Shown piece after piece: positions 1-7,225 of a DNA stretch of 13,729 nt. Source of the DNA: an uncultured Bacilli bacterium (GTDB lineage: Bacteria > Bacillota_I > Bacilli_A > RF39 > UBA660); the NCBI GenBank assembly GCA_934101225.1, contig CAKOQK010000030.1, positions 1 through 13,729 on the forward strand. Reading direction: 5' to 3'. Positions within the stretch are counted from its first letter, which is position 1; every line of letters starts with the position of its first letter. Below the pieces are notes generated by a model. The model searched no databases, had not been told where the DNA came from, and saw only the letters and a program-made list of their open reading frames with translations. The position numbers were made by a program, and so were the translations under genes.

Positions 1-32
1 TTACTACATACCACCTTTTTATTATGTAGTAA
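1..32 (-). promoter_or_regulatory. Inverted repeat enclosing a ribosome-binding site of the next (off-window) gene
   Basis: Positions 1-10 and 23-32 are a perfect 10-base inverted repeat (TTACTACATA / TATGTAGTAA) with a 12-base loop. Read on the minus strand the loop contains AAAAAGGTGG, a good Shine-Dalgarno sequence. The ATG inside the right arm is followed at once by TAG, so the start it serves would lie just beyond the window edge. The repeat could be an operator or a hairpin masking this site, or part of a terminator for the gene ending at 61. There is no U-run inside the window to support the terminator reading. Inference only; the regulated gene is not visible. Confidence 0.4.
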
Positions 33-60
33 TTATATCAAATTTCTTTGCGAAGAATAT

Positions 61-1314
61 TTACTCTTTTTCACTGTCTTCGGCAAGCACTAAATTACTT
101 ATTTCTTCACTACTTATTAAACCTTTTTTGATTTGTTCTAGTATAGCAATTTTTTCATTTTTGTTAAGATATTCATAATATCTATCATAAACTAATTCTT
201 CTAAGTATTTAATATAATCTGATGGTGCTTTGAAATATTTTCTTTTTAAGATATTTTGCTTATAAGAAAATAAATCTGCATAAACAGTTTTCATAGCAAT
301 GTTTCCGCGAACCTGCAATGGAAGAGGCTTAATAAATTTATGATAATAAGCAAAGATTTCATAACCATCCATGTTATTTGGTACTTCTAATTTATGAAGA
401 TATTTTCTAGATTCTTCTAAGAATATTAGTAGTTCTTTTGGATCGTCAAATTTACGATCTGTTTGGTTAAAAAGTTCGTTAGAATCAAGTAATTTATTTA
501 CTAAGTATCCTCCTGGAATGTCAATATAGCCTAAGCTTATATCCAAATCTTCATTATCACGTCGGTGATCAAGTATATCTTTTGCTATATCATTATATCC
601 ATAATCACTAAAGACATCACCTAGTTTTAAGCCACTATATTTTTGAGGCAAGATATAGAAACCAGTTGTTTCACTATTTGATTTGGCGTTACTAAAATCG
701 ATTGAGTTTCCAATATAGTCTGTTGCATCGGCAATAATTATATCACCGTTATGTAAATTTATTTCAACCCATCTGTGATCTTGACCATGAATTTGCATTA
801 TTTTGTTTTCGATTCCAAAATAGTTTAGAATGTACGAATAAAGTTCTGACCACTGACTGCAAACCACGTAAGAGAATAATTTAGCATTTTTCACATCAAT
901 TGGAGTATTAACAATTATTTGTTTTTGTTCATTAGAAACTTTAGTGTAGGAGATATCATAATATAAGTTACGAGCAAGTTCGATATAAACGTATCTGGCA
1001 ATTAATTTTGGTTCGGTTAATCTTTTGGATTTAACTTTATTAATTATGTAATCCGTTAAACTATCTGTAACTAAATTTACAGGAATCTTACTATCTTTAG
1101 GTTTCTTTTCAGTATTTTTACTTATTATAAATTTTAATTTATTTTCAATATCTTTAATTATTTTATCATAGCCATGTTTATCAATTTCTTTTAATCTTGT
1201 TAAATAGTTTTCGGCAATTGTTTTTTGATTCAACAATGCATTTTCGTGATTTGAACTTGTATTGCATGAATAAATAAAATCTAGCATTTCTTTTAATTCA
1301 ATTTCAATTTCCAT
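61..1314 (-). CDS. Transglutaminase/papain-like cysteine peptidase-fold protein, cytosolic, specific role unknown
   Basis: This is a 417-residue protein without signal peptide or membrane segment. The middle carries a transglutaminase-like core: Cys152 at the start of a helix (VVCSQWSELYSY), His180 in DHRWVEI, and Asp196 in IIIADATDY. These match the order and spacing of the Cys-His-Asp triad in transglutaminase-like enzymes. The rest is charged and helical and matches no family I recognise. The substrate is unknown; peptide hydrolysis or a crosslinking/deamidating activity is possible, and absence of a signal peptide argues against a cell-wall role. The ATG at 1314 follows a strong ribosome-binding site (AGGGGGA, 1321-1327) with a 6-base spacer. 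The gene has its own sigma-A promoter just after the trpS terminator, so it is probably transcribed independently. Confident in the fold, not in the function. Confidence 0.6.
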   Translation of the reverse strand: MEIEIELKEMLDFIYSCNTSSNHENALLNQKTIAENYLTRLKEIDKHGYDKIIKDIENKLKFIISKNTEKKPKDSKIPVNLVTDSLTDYIINKVKSKRLTEPKLIARYVYIELARNLYYDISYTKVSNEQKQIIVNTPIDVKNAKLFSYVVCSQWSELYSYILNYFGIENKIMQIHGQDHRWVEINLHNGDIIIADATDYIGNSIDFSNAKSNSETTGFYILPQKYSGLKLGDVFSDYGYNDIAKDILDHRRDNEDLDISLGYIDIPGGYLVNKLLDSNELFNQTDRKFDDPKELLIFLEESRKYLHKLEVPNNMDGYEIFAYYHKFIKPLPLQVRGNIAMKTVYADLFSYKQNILKRKYFKAPSDYIKYLEELVYDRYYEYLNKNEKIAILEQIKKGLISSEEISNLVLAEDSEKE

Positions 1315-1338
1315 ATTTTATCCCCCTAAGTTGTAAAT

Positions 1339-1367
1339 ATTTTAGCACGCTTGTTCGTTTTTGTCAA
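1339..1367 (-). promoter_or_regulatory. Sigma-A promoter of the transglutaminase-like gene
   Basis: Minus-strand TTGACA (1362-1367) and TAAAAT (1339-1344) are separated by exactly 17 bases. The -35 is a perfect consensus and the -10 differs by one base. The start codon lies about 25 bases downstream of the -10. It sits only a few bases after the U-run of the trpS terminator. Confidence 0.8.
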
Positions 1368-1370
1368 ATT

Positions 1371-1401
1371 AAGAAAAATAATATGCTTGGGACATATTAT
1401 T
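1371..1401 (-). terminator. Rho-independent terminator of trpS
   Basis: Perfect 9-base inverted repeat, AATAATATG at 1377-1385 and CATATTATT at 1393-1401, with a 7-base loop. On the minus strand it is followed by a U-rich tract (TTTCTT after the stem). The stem is nearly all A-U, so it is weak, and it overlaps the trpS stop codon at 1397-1399. Confidence 0.6.
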
Positions 1402-2437
1402 TAAAATATTCAACACCTATGGCTTTTCTTACTCTTGTTAAAACTTCTTCTGATTTAGCACGAGCCTTTTTTGATCCTTCTTCTAACATTTTATAAACGG
1501 CTTCAATGTTATTTTCATAATTAGCACGTCTTTCTCTTATAGGGGCAAGAACATCGTTTAAAACATTAGCAAGGAATTTTTTGATTTTTACATCACCAAC
1601 TCCGCCTTGTTCATAATGAGTTTTTAAATCTTCTAAGTTTTTAAATTCGGGTAAAAATTTAGCAAAATGTTCATCAGTTGAAAAGGCTTCTAAGTACATA
1701 AAGACAGGATTGTTTTTGGTGTCACCTGGATCTTCAACTCTAATATGATTTGGATCAGTATACATAGTCATTACTTTTTTAGTTACTTCTTCAGGTGTAT
1801 CAGATAGATATATGCAGTTACCTAATGATTTACTCATTTTGTTTTTACCATCGATTCCGGGAAGACGTTTGCAGACATTTTCTGGGGTTAATTGTTTTGG
1901 CTCTTTTAGTGTATCTCCATAAATTGAATTAAATGTTCTAACTATTTCGATATCTTGTTCTAGGATAGGTGCTTGATCTTCTCCTACTGGAACTAAATCA
2001 GCATCAAATGCGGTAATATCAGCTGCTTGACTTATGGGATAAGTTAAGAAACCAACAGGAATTGTTTCACCAAACCCACGTTCTTTTATTTCACTTTTAA
2101 TAGTGGGATTTCTCTTTAATCTAGCAAGACTTACTAAATTCATATAGTACATAGTAAGTTCTGATAAAGCAGGAATTTGTGATTGAACGAAGATACATGT
2201 TTTATCAGGATCTAAACCAACTGATAGATAATCTAACGCTACTTCGATAATGTTATCTCTTATTTTTTGGGGATTCTTAGCGTTATCAGTTAGGGCTTGC
2301 ATATCGGCAATAAAGACATACATATCATATTTACCACTATTTTGAAGTTCGACACGATTACGTAATGAGCCTGCGTAATGGCCTAAATGTAATTTTCCAG
2401 TAGGACGATCACCAGTTAATATTGTTTTTCTTTCCAT
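1397..2437 (-). CDS. trpS: Tryptophanyl-tRNA synthetase
   Basis: A 346-residue class I aminoacyl-tRNA synthetase that charges tRNA-Trp with tryptophan in the cytosol. The HIGH-type motif is HLGH at residues 17-20, inside the opening TGDRPTGKLHLGHYAGSL. That opening is typical of the Streptococcus/Clostridium-like TrpRS branch rather than the Bacillus subtilis type (FSGIQPSG). VGEDQ at 151-155 is the conserved signature near the active site, and KMSKS at 200-204 is the second ATP-binding motif. The length is normal and complete. The ATG is preceded by GGAG at 2449-2452, spaced 11 bases. The gap upstream is only 58 bases, so there is no room for a T-box leader, which many Firmicute trpS genes carry. 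The gene ends in a hairpin terminator. Confidence 0.97.
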   Translation of the reverse strand: MERKTILTGDRPTGKLHLGHYAGSLRNRVELQNSGKYDMYVFIADMQALTDNAKNPQKIRDNIIEVALDYLSVGLDPDKTCIFVQSQIPALSELTMYYMNLVSLARLKRNPTIKSEIKERGFGETIPVGFLTYPISQAADITAFDADLVPVGEDQAPILEQDIEIVRTFNSIYGDTLKEPKQLTPENVCKRLPGIDGKNKMSKSLGNCIYLSDTPEEVTKKVMTMYTDPNHIRVEDPGDTKNNPVFMYLEAFSTDEHFAKFLPEFKNLEDLKTHYEQGGVGDVKIKKFLANVLNDVLAPIRERRANYENNIEAVYKMLEEGSKKARAKSEEVLTRVRKAIGVEYFK

Positions 2438-2463
2438 AATTTTATCATCTCCAAGTTATTTAT

Positions 2464-2492
2464 ATTATATAATTTATATTTTTTTATTTCTA
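2464..2492 (-). promoter_or_regulatory. Possible trpS promoter
   Basis: Minus-strand TATAAT (2464-2469) is a perfect -10, with TAGAAA (2487-2492, 4 of 6 matches to TTGACA) 17 bases upstream. The surroundings are so AT-rich that a chance TATAAT is easy, so confidence is limited. I see no clear terminator behind the GH25 gene, so trpS may also be read from upstream. Confidence 0.4.
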
Positions 2493-2495
2493 CTA

Positions 2496-3674
2496 TTATT
2501 TTTTGATAATGTTTAGATCGACGTTTCCTTCTATACCAGGAACTATGCCACTTGCAGTTTGTTGCCAAATATTGTATTTATTTTGATAATTTGTTTTTTC
2601 AGTATAGTGAGCAAGCCAAATGTTGTAATCGTTTAAATTCCATACTTTTTCTAAGTAGGAAGCACTACCATATAGGCCAGATGAATAGCCTTTCTCGATT
2701 AGACGATTCATAAAGTTCTCGGCAATTAAGTTAAGTTTTACATAACTAATATGAAATGAATTAAAATCATCCCAACATTCCCAATCAAAATAAATAGGTA
2801 GTTCTAATTTTTCGTTATTTAAGTTATCAATAATCCAGTCGGCTTCTTTAATACTTTGTTCTAAATCATGAGCTTTGCTATAAAAATATAATCCTACATT
2901 TAACCCATGTTCATGAGCAAGCTTTAGGTTACGTTCAAAACGGTTATCCATTATTATACGATTATCAGTTGTGGAAAAGCCAATACGAATTAAAATATTT
3001 TTAACACCACTTTCAGTTATGGCATCGTAATCAATATCACCTTGCCAAGTTGAAACGTCAATTGCAAGTTCATTGGTTGTATTGTTAATATATTTATTGT
3101 TAAACTCAGATAATGTGATTGTTTTAGGTGTATAAGGAGTGGATGGTTCTATTTTATCTTTAATAACTAAGTTAAAGGGACTTTCAGTTAAATTACCACT
3201 ACTATCTTCAGCAGTAAAGTAAAGTTTATAGGTACCAACTTTATTAGTATCATATTCTCCTTTAATGTTACAAGTTATATAATCATCGTAGTTATCTCCA
3301 CAAATTATTTTATCTAGTAAATTAATATCAGTTCCTTTTTCATAAGTAAAGGTTGTTCGATGAAGGATCATTGGTTTAGTTGTATCTTTAATATTTATTT
3401 CAAATTTAAAAGTGTGTTTATTTTCTTCTTCATCAGTATAATTAAATTTTATTTCTTTAGTTCCTAAGATAAGTGTATCAATTTTGAAATCTTCATACTT
3501 ATAATTATCTGGTAACATGATTAAATCTGATAAATTTATTTTTTCATTATATTCAATATCATTTTTAATTACATTTATTTTTATATCAGGAGTAGTTATG
3601 GTTTCAACATCTTTATTTGAACAACCAAATGTAAATAAAATAAGTAAATTTAATAGAATTATTTTATATTTCAT
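2496..3674 (-). CDS. GH25 lysozyme (N-acetylmuramidase), surface lipoprotein with bacterial Ig-like domain
   Basis: A 392-residue exported lipoprotein. Residues 1-18 are a lipoprotein signal peptide with lipobox FTFGC, lipidated at Cys18. Residues about 95-172 form an Ig-like module of the DUF5011/HYR kind (VGTYKLYFTAEDSSGN). Residues about 200-392 are a glycoside hydrolase family 25 domain: AIDVSTWQG with Asp206, YFDWE with Asp297 and Glu299 as the catalytic acid/base pair, and the C-terminal IWQQTASG...VDLN. GH25 enzymes cleave the beta-1,4 MurNAc-GlcNAc bond of peptidoglycan, so this is probably a membrane-tethered wall-remodelling autolysin. Cys125 and Cys135 in the Ig-like module could form a disulfide. 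The start has a good ribosome-binding site (AGAGGT) and follows the thioredoxin-like lipoprotein gene by 14 bases, so the two are likely co-transcribed. Confidence 0.93.
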   Translation of the reverse strand: MKYKIILLNLLILFTFGCSNKDVETITTPDIKINVIKNDIEYNEKINLSDLIMLPDNYKYEDFKIDTLILGTKEIKFNYTDEEENKHTFKFEINIKDTTKPMILHRTTFTYEKGTDINLLDKIICGDNYDDYITCNIKGEYDTNKVGTYKLYFTAEDSSGNLTESPFNLVIKDKIEPSTPYTPKTITLSEFNNKYINNTTNELAIDVSTWQGDIDYDAITESGVKNILIRIGFSTTDNRIIMDNRFERNLKLAHEHGLNVGLYFYSKAHDLEQSIKEADWIIDNLNNEKLELPIYFDWECWDDFNSFHISYVKLNLIAENFMNRLIEKGYSSGLYGSASYLEKVWNLNDYNIWLAHYTEKTNYQNKYNIWQQTASGIVPGIEGNVDLNIIKK

Positions 3675-3688
3675 TTTACCTCTTTATA

Positions 3689-4354
3689 TTAATTATTTAA
3701 AAATTCTTTAAATGTTTTTGCTTCATCATCTAATATTTCATTTGTTAATTCAGCATTGTAAGTAGTTTGCTTATCAGAAATTCCAGTAACTAATTTTTTT
3801 ACTAATCCTTCTTCAATATAGACAAAGGTTGGAGCAAATATTCTCTTTTCACCTACTTTAACTGTTTTTCCTTTTGAAGTTGTTAGTGTATAATCTGTTA
3901 AGAATTCATCAAAGTAATTTAATAGTTTGTAATAACTATCAGTTCCATCAACTGTTTTTTGCGGTTTATTGTTTTTATCTAAAGTATATTTATCTCTTAA
4001 AATTTCTTCATGGTCGTCACCCCAAATATCAACATAATAAACTTTATCAATGTTATTTAGACTTGCAATTTCAATAAATTTTTCAATAACACTACGGCAC
4101 CATGGGCATTTACTGCTACCAATATAGACATAGAATGTTTCTTTATTTTCGATTTTATTAACTATTTCGTCACCACTCGAATATACGAAAGGATTACTTT
4201 TAGAAATATCTAATTTACGATAGTTTTCACCAGCTATTATTTCTTCACTGTTTTTATTTTCATATTCTTCTTTAAATTTAATTGCATCTGTTTCTTTTTT
4301 GGTACAGGATGTTAATAAGACTAGAGTTATCAACAATATTATTATTTTTTTCAT
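3689..4354 (-). CDS. Thioredoxin-fold lipoprotein with CPWC active site
   Basis: A 221-residue exported lipoprotein with signal peptide and lipobox LLTSC (lipidated Cys17). The thioredoxin fold shows the redox motif C83-P-W-C86 after the strand TFYVYIGSSK, and the cis-proline loop FAPTF with Pro175. It resembles the bacteriocin-transport accessory/PedC-like group in layout. The expected role is thiol-disulfide exchange on the outer face of the membrane. It is the first gene of a pair with the GH25 lipoprotein 14 bases downstream, which has paired cysteines and is a plausible client; this is inference. The start is supported by GAAGGAA upstream. An extended -10 promoter lies in the gap before it. 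The fold is certain; whether it is an oxidase, reductase or isomerase cannot be told. Confidence 0.85.
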   Translation of the reverse strand: MKKIIILLITLVLLTSCTKKETDAIKFKEEYENKNSEEIIAGENYRKLDISKSNPFVYSSGDEIVNKIENKETFYVYIGSSKCPWCRSVIEKFIEIASLNNIDKVYYVDIWGDDHEEILRDKYTLDKNNKPQKTVDGTDSYYKLLNYFDEFLTDYTLTTSKGKTVKVGEKRIFAPTFVYIEEGLVKKLVTGISDKQTTYNAELTNEILDDEAKTFKEFLNN

Positions 4355-4380
4355 TATATTCCTTCTTTCATTACTAATTT

Positions 4381-4410
4381 ATTTTATCATTATTTATTTT
4401 TGATAAGCAA
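4381..4410 (-). promoter_or_regulatory. Extended -10 promoter of the thioredoxin-lipoprotein/GH25 pair
   Basis: Minus-strand TAAAAT (4381-4386) preceded by TGA, giving the extended -10 TGATAAAAT. TTGCTT (4405-4410) lies 18 bases upstream as a partial -35. It sits directly after the terminator at 4411-4449. Confidence 0.55.
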
Positions 4411-4449
4411 GAAAAAACAAATAAGTTCGGAGTGAAACTTATTTGTTTT
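4411..4449 (-). terminator. Strong rho-independent terminator of the metal-resistance operon
   Basis: Perfect 14-base inverted repeat, AAAACAAATAAGTT at 4414-4427 and its complement at 4436-4449, with an 8-base loop (4428-4435). On the minus strand the stem ends in a run of U (TTTTTTC). It lies about 25 bases after the stop of the 79-residue gene. Confidence 0.85.
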
Positions 4450-4474
4450 ATAGTTTGGCTATTTTTTCGGTTAA

Positions 4475-4714
4475 TTAAATTGCGTATTCTTTTATATACT
4501 TTGATATTTCTCTCTCAGTTAGAACTTTTCCTTCGCTTATAACATTGTCATTAATAATTAGTAAGGGAGGATTTTTTACAGTATAGTTTTTATCACTTAT
4601 AACGTTCAGAATGTTTGGTTCCTGATCCATTTTTAAATTATTAATTGATTTTTTAATATTTTTAATTAATTTTATTTTATTACTTGAGTTAGTTCCAACT
4701 ATTTTTATATTCAT
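4475..4714 (-). CDS. Small MTH895-type thioredoxin-like protein lacking both redox cysteines
   Basis: A 79-residue cytosolic protein aligned end to end with the small 'redox-active disulfide' thioredoxins (MTH895/TM0996 type). It starts MNIKIVGT, and later has NPPLLIINDNVISEGKVL with the cis-proline region, then the terminal helix LTEREISKYIKEY. Family members read GTGCxxCxxL at the active site. Here the same place reads GTNSSNKIKL, so the first cysteine is Ser10 and the second Lys13; there is no cysteine anywhere. Redox activity is therefore impossible by the usual mechanism. Relatives commonly follow ArsR regulators and metal or permease genes, which fits the ArsR-ATPase neighbours 147 bases upstream. 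Ribosome-binding site AGAAGGA supports the ATG. It could be a decaying gene or a fold retained for binding; the intact frame and signals favour expression. Confidence 0.65.
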   Translation of the reverse strand: MNIKIVGTNSSNKIKLIKNIKKSINNLKMDQEPNILNVISDKNYTVKNPPLLIINDNVISEGKVLTEREISKYIKEYAI

Positions 4715-4786
4715 TAATTTCCTTCTTTCATTTATTTATATCTTTTAATTATTTACTTCTTAGATGTGATTTTGTTTTTCTAATAT

Positions 4787-4795
4787 ATTTTATCA
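4787..4795 (-). promoter_or_regulatory. Possible internal promoter (extended -10) for the 79-residue gene
   Basis: In the 146-base gap after the ATPase gene, the minus strand has TGATAAAAT (4787-4795), the same extended -10 as at 4381, with only a poor -35. AAAGGAG stands just before it but no usable start codon follows at good spacing. No terminator is visible in this gap, so the small gene may also be read from the ArsR promoter. A loose inverted repeat (GTGAT...ATCAC) surrounds the -10. Confidence 0.35.
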
Positions 4796-4860
4796 CTTCT
4801 CCTTTCGACAATTAAATGATATCTAATTAATGTGAAAATGATGAGAAAATTGTATGAAAT

Positions 4861-6912
4861 TTATTTGATTTTATGTTTTAGGATTCTGGTTGTATTTAGA
4901 ATGGTTAAGACTGTTACGCCTGTATCAGCAAATACGGCATATGCCATTGAGGCTAAGTTTATGCTTGATAATATTAAAATGATTATTTTAGTACCAATTG
5001 AGAATATTAAATTTTCTTTAATTATTTTAGCTGTATATTTAGAAATATCGATAGCCTTTCTTATTTTATCAAGATCATCATCAATTATAACGACATCTGA
5101 TGCTTCAATAGCAGAACTGCTTCCAATATTTCCCATAGAAAAACCAATATTTGATGCAACAATTGAGGGTGCGTCATTAATTCCATCACCAACAAATCCG
5201 ACTAAATTATTATCTTTTGCCATTTCTTTTATTAGTTCATTATATTTTTGATTTGGTAATAATTCATATTTAACTTCATCAATGTTTACTTTTTCTGCTA
5301 TTTCTTCGGCTATTTCTTTTTTATCTCCGGTAAATATCATAGTTTTGATATTAAGTTTTTTTAACTCAGAAATTACTTTTTTAGAATTAGGTTTTATTTT
5401 ATCTTTAAGTTCTATTTTGGCAATAATTTTATTATCTACTTTTAAGAATATTCCTTTTTCAATTTGGTTTGATTTAACAAATTCAGCACTACCAATTTTA
5501 ACTTTAGTTGAATCTATTTCATAAGAAATACCTTTTCCAGAAATTTCTTTAAAGTTTTTAACGTCTTTGGTATCATTTTTTTTAGCATAATATTTTACTA
5601 TTGATTTACCAATAGGATGATTACTTAAAGATTCTCCTTTTACATAATAATTTATAATATCATTTTTTGAATATTCATTATCTAAAATAATTAGATTTAA
5701 ATCTTCGAAGTTACCTGTTGTAATTGTTCCGGTTTTATCAAAGATAATAGTATTTAACTTACGTAAGTTATCTAAATAGTCGCTTCCTTTAATAAGGATT
5801 CCATTTTTAGATGAAACTCCGATACCAGAAAAATATGATAGAGGTACGGAAATAGCAATAGCACATGGGCAGGAAATAACTAGATAGGTTAAGGCAATGT
5901 TTAAGGCTTCTTTTATTGTGTAATCAAAGAAGATTGGATAGGTTATAAATACGATTATAGAAAGGATTAAGACAACTGGTGTATATATTTTAGCAGCATG
6001 AGAAACAAAATTTTCAGTTTTAGCTTTTTTATCACTTGCATTTTCAACAAGTTCAAGGATTTGAGCAACTGTTGAATTTTCATAATCTTTAGTCACTTTT
6101 ATTTCTAAAATATTTCCCATGTTAATTGTTCCAGATAATACTTCATCTTGTTCTTTAACACTCACTAATTTTGATTCGCCAGTTAGAGAACTGTTATTTA
6201 ATTTTGAATTACCTTTAATTATTATTCCATCTAAAGGGATTTTTTCACCTTTTTTAACAATGATTGTTTCGCCTATTTTAACGTCTTCAGGGCTTACAAT
6301 AACTTGTTCATTATCTCTTAAAACGCAGGCGTAATCTGACTTAATATCCATTAAGTTTGATATGCTTTTGCGAGAATTATTAAGGGCAAGATTTTCTAAT
6401 ATCTTACCTATTTGATATAGGAAGATAACCATTAATCCTTCCATTTCTTTACCAATTAGGAACGCTCCTATACAAGAAATACTTATTAACATATTTTCAT
6501 TTATTGTGTGTGATTTGACAAGCATCTTTATTGCTTTTATGGTTGTTTTAGATAATAGAACAATTAAAGCAAAGATACTTAATATTTCATTTATTATTTT
6601 ATTTTGATTAAATAAGTGAGATAGTATGATTAAGAATAAACCAACAATTAAAATAATTATATCTTTTTTCATTTTATTTTTAGCATCTGTATTTTCATTT
6701 AGTTCTAAAATAGCTACGTCTGGTTCAACTTCTTTTGATTTTTTACTAACATATTTTTTGATATTTTTAGTTAAAGTTGTTTCTAAAGTTAATGTTGATT
6801 TACTAAAGTTACAAGACACATTTTTTAAGTTAGGATCTTTATTTAAGTGATTTTCTAATTCTTTAGCACAGTTTGCGCAGTCAAGGTTTTCAATTTTATA
6901 TTTATATTTCAT
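4861..6912 (-). CDS. cadA: P1B-type heavy-metal ATPase, Zn/Cd/Pb exporter
   Basis: A 683-residue membrane pump that exports divalent soft metals using ATP. From the ATG: an N-terminal heavy-metal-associated domain with LDCANC (Cys12, Cys15); transmembrane helices; the actuator loop SLTGES; the CPC metal motif in the sixth helix (residues 348-350); the phosphorylation site DKTGT (392-396); the HP dipeptide (HPIGK, His432); and the hinge GDGIND (575-580). The last helices carry NLIFSIGTK with Lys642 and AVFADTGV with Asp663, the signature of the Zn/Cd/Pb (CadA/ZntA) subgroup rather than copper pumps. I choose the ATG at 6912. The TTG at 6924 gives four more residues but touches the GGGAG ribosome-binding site (6925-6929), whereas the ATG is 12 bases away. 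The start overlaps the arsR-type stop by 11 bases, so translation is probably coupled. Confidence 0.93.
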   Translation of the reverse strand: MKYKYKIENLDCANCAKELENHLNKDPNLKNVSCNFSKSTLTLETTLTKNIKKYVSKKSKEVEPDVAILELNENTDAKNKMKKDIIILIVGLFLIILSHLFNQNKIINEILSIFALIVLLSKTTIKAIKMLVKSHTINENMLISISCIGAFLIGKEMEGLMVIFLYQIGKILENLALNNSRKSISNLMDIKSDYACVLRDNEQVIVSPEDVKIGETIIVKKGEKIPLDGIIIKGNSKLNNSSLTGESKLVSVKEQDEVLSGTINMGNILEIKVTKDYENSTVAQILELVENASDKKAKTENFVSHAAKIYTPVVLILSIIVFITYPIFFDYTIKEALNIALTYLVISCPCAIAISVPLSYFSGIGVSSKNGILIKGSDYLDNLRKLNTIIFDKTGTITTGNFEDLNLIILDNEYSKNDIINYYVKGESLSNHPIGKSIVKYYAKKNDTKDVKNFKEISGKGISYEIDSTKVKIGSAEFVKSNQIEKGIFLKVDNKIIAKIELKDKIKPNSKKVISELKKLNIKTMIFTGDKKEIAEEIAEKVNIDEVKYELLPNQKYNELIKEMAKDNNLVGFVGDGINDAPSIVASNIGFSMGNIGSSSAIEASDVVIIDDDLDKIRKAIDISKYTAKIIKENLIFSIGTKIIILILSSINLASMAYAVFADTGVTVLTILNTTRILKHKIK

Positions 6913-7189
6913 CAATATGTTCAACTCCCACTCTAAATATTTTTTCTACATGGTCATCAGCTAGACTATATATTGTACTTTGCCCTTCTTTACGATATTT
7001 AACTAATTTGGATTGCTTTAGAATCCTTAGTTGATGTGAGATAGCAGATTGGGTAGAATTTGTTAACTCAGCTATTTCACTTACGCATAACTCCTTTTCT
7101 AATAAACAATTAATTATTTTAATTCTTGTAGAATCACCAAATATTTTAAATAACTCTGATAGGTCGATTACTTGATCATCATTTAACAT
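6902..7189 (-). CDS. ArsR/SmtB-family metal-sensing repressor (SmtB/CzrA-type)
   Basis: A 95-residue winged-helix repressor. The recognition helix region is STQSAISHQLRIL and the wing is YRKEGQSTIYSL. The helix alpha-5 metal site is complete: Asp78, His80, His91 and Glu94, with the same spacing (2, 11, 3) as Asp104, His106, His117 and Glu120 of SmtB. The alpha-3 site used by CadC for Cd/Pb (CVC) is reduced to a single Cys35 (ELCVSE). Zinc, or a similar borderline metal, is therefore the expected signal. The start is the ATG at 7189, with AAGGAG six bases upstream. An in-frame ATG at 7219 would add ten residues but lies inside the operator, at about the transcription start, with no ribosome-binding site. 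It represses its own operon with the ATPase, whose start it overlaps. Confidence 0.93.
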   Translation of the reverse strand: MLNDDQVIDLSELFKIFGDSTRIKIINCLLEKELCVSEIAELTNSTQSAISHQLRILKQSKLVKYRKEGQSTIYSLADDHVEKIFRVGVEHIDEI

Positions 7190-7200
7190 AATTTTCTCCT

Positions 7201-7222
7201 TATATGAACGTTTGCTCATATA
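7201..7222 (-). promoter_or_regulatory. ArsR/SmtB-type operator
   Basis: Inverted repeat TATATGAAC (7201-7209) and GCTCATATA (7214-7222), one mismatch between half-sites, 4-base centre. The ATATGAAC...GTTCATAT pattern is the established ArsR/SmtB/CzrA operator type. It lies between the -10 box and the ribosome-binding site, so bound repressor would block transcription initiation. Confidence 0.85.
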
Positions 7223-7225
7223 TTC

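Noticed and set aside
2438..2495. T-box leader or tryptophan attenuator before trpS
   Set aside because: The gap to the preceding gene is only 58 bases, with no T-box sequence and no antiterminator/terminator pair.
4749..4796. Possible 15-codon basic peptide beginning GTG after AAAGGAG in the gap before the 79-residue gene
   Set aside because: The spacing between GGAG and GTG is only two bases, and the same stretch reads better as an extended -10 promoter. There is nothing else to support translation.
4832..5251. Plus-strand open frame of 139 codons, and other plus-strand frames within 3517-6850 and 10602-10808
   Set aside because: They are antisense shadows of strongly recognisable minus-strand genes (ATPase, GH25, thioredoxin lipoprotein, HD protein), show no domain motifs and lack ribosome-binding sites.
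6913..6924. TTG start at 6924 for the ATPase
   Set aside because: It directly abuts the GGGAG ribosome-binding site with no spacer; the ATG at 6912 has a workable distance.
7190..7219. ATG at 7219 as start of the ArsR-type repressor
   Set aside because: It falls inside the operator at about the transcription start and has no ribosome-binding site; the ATG at 7189 has AAGGAG at six bases.
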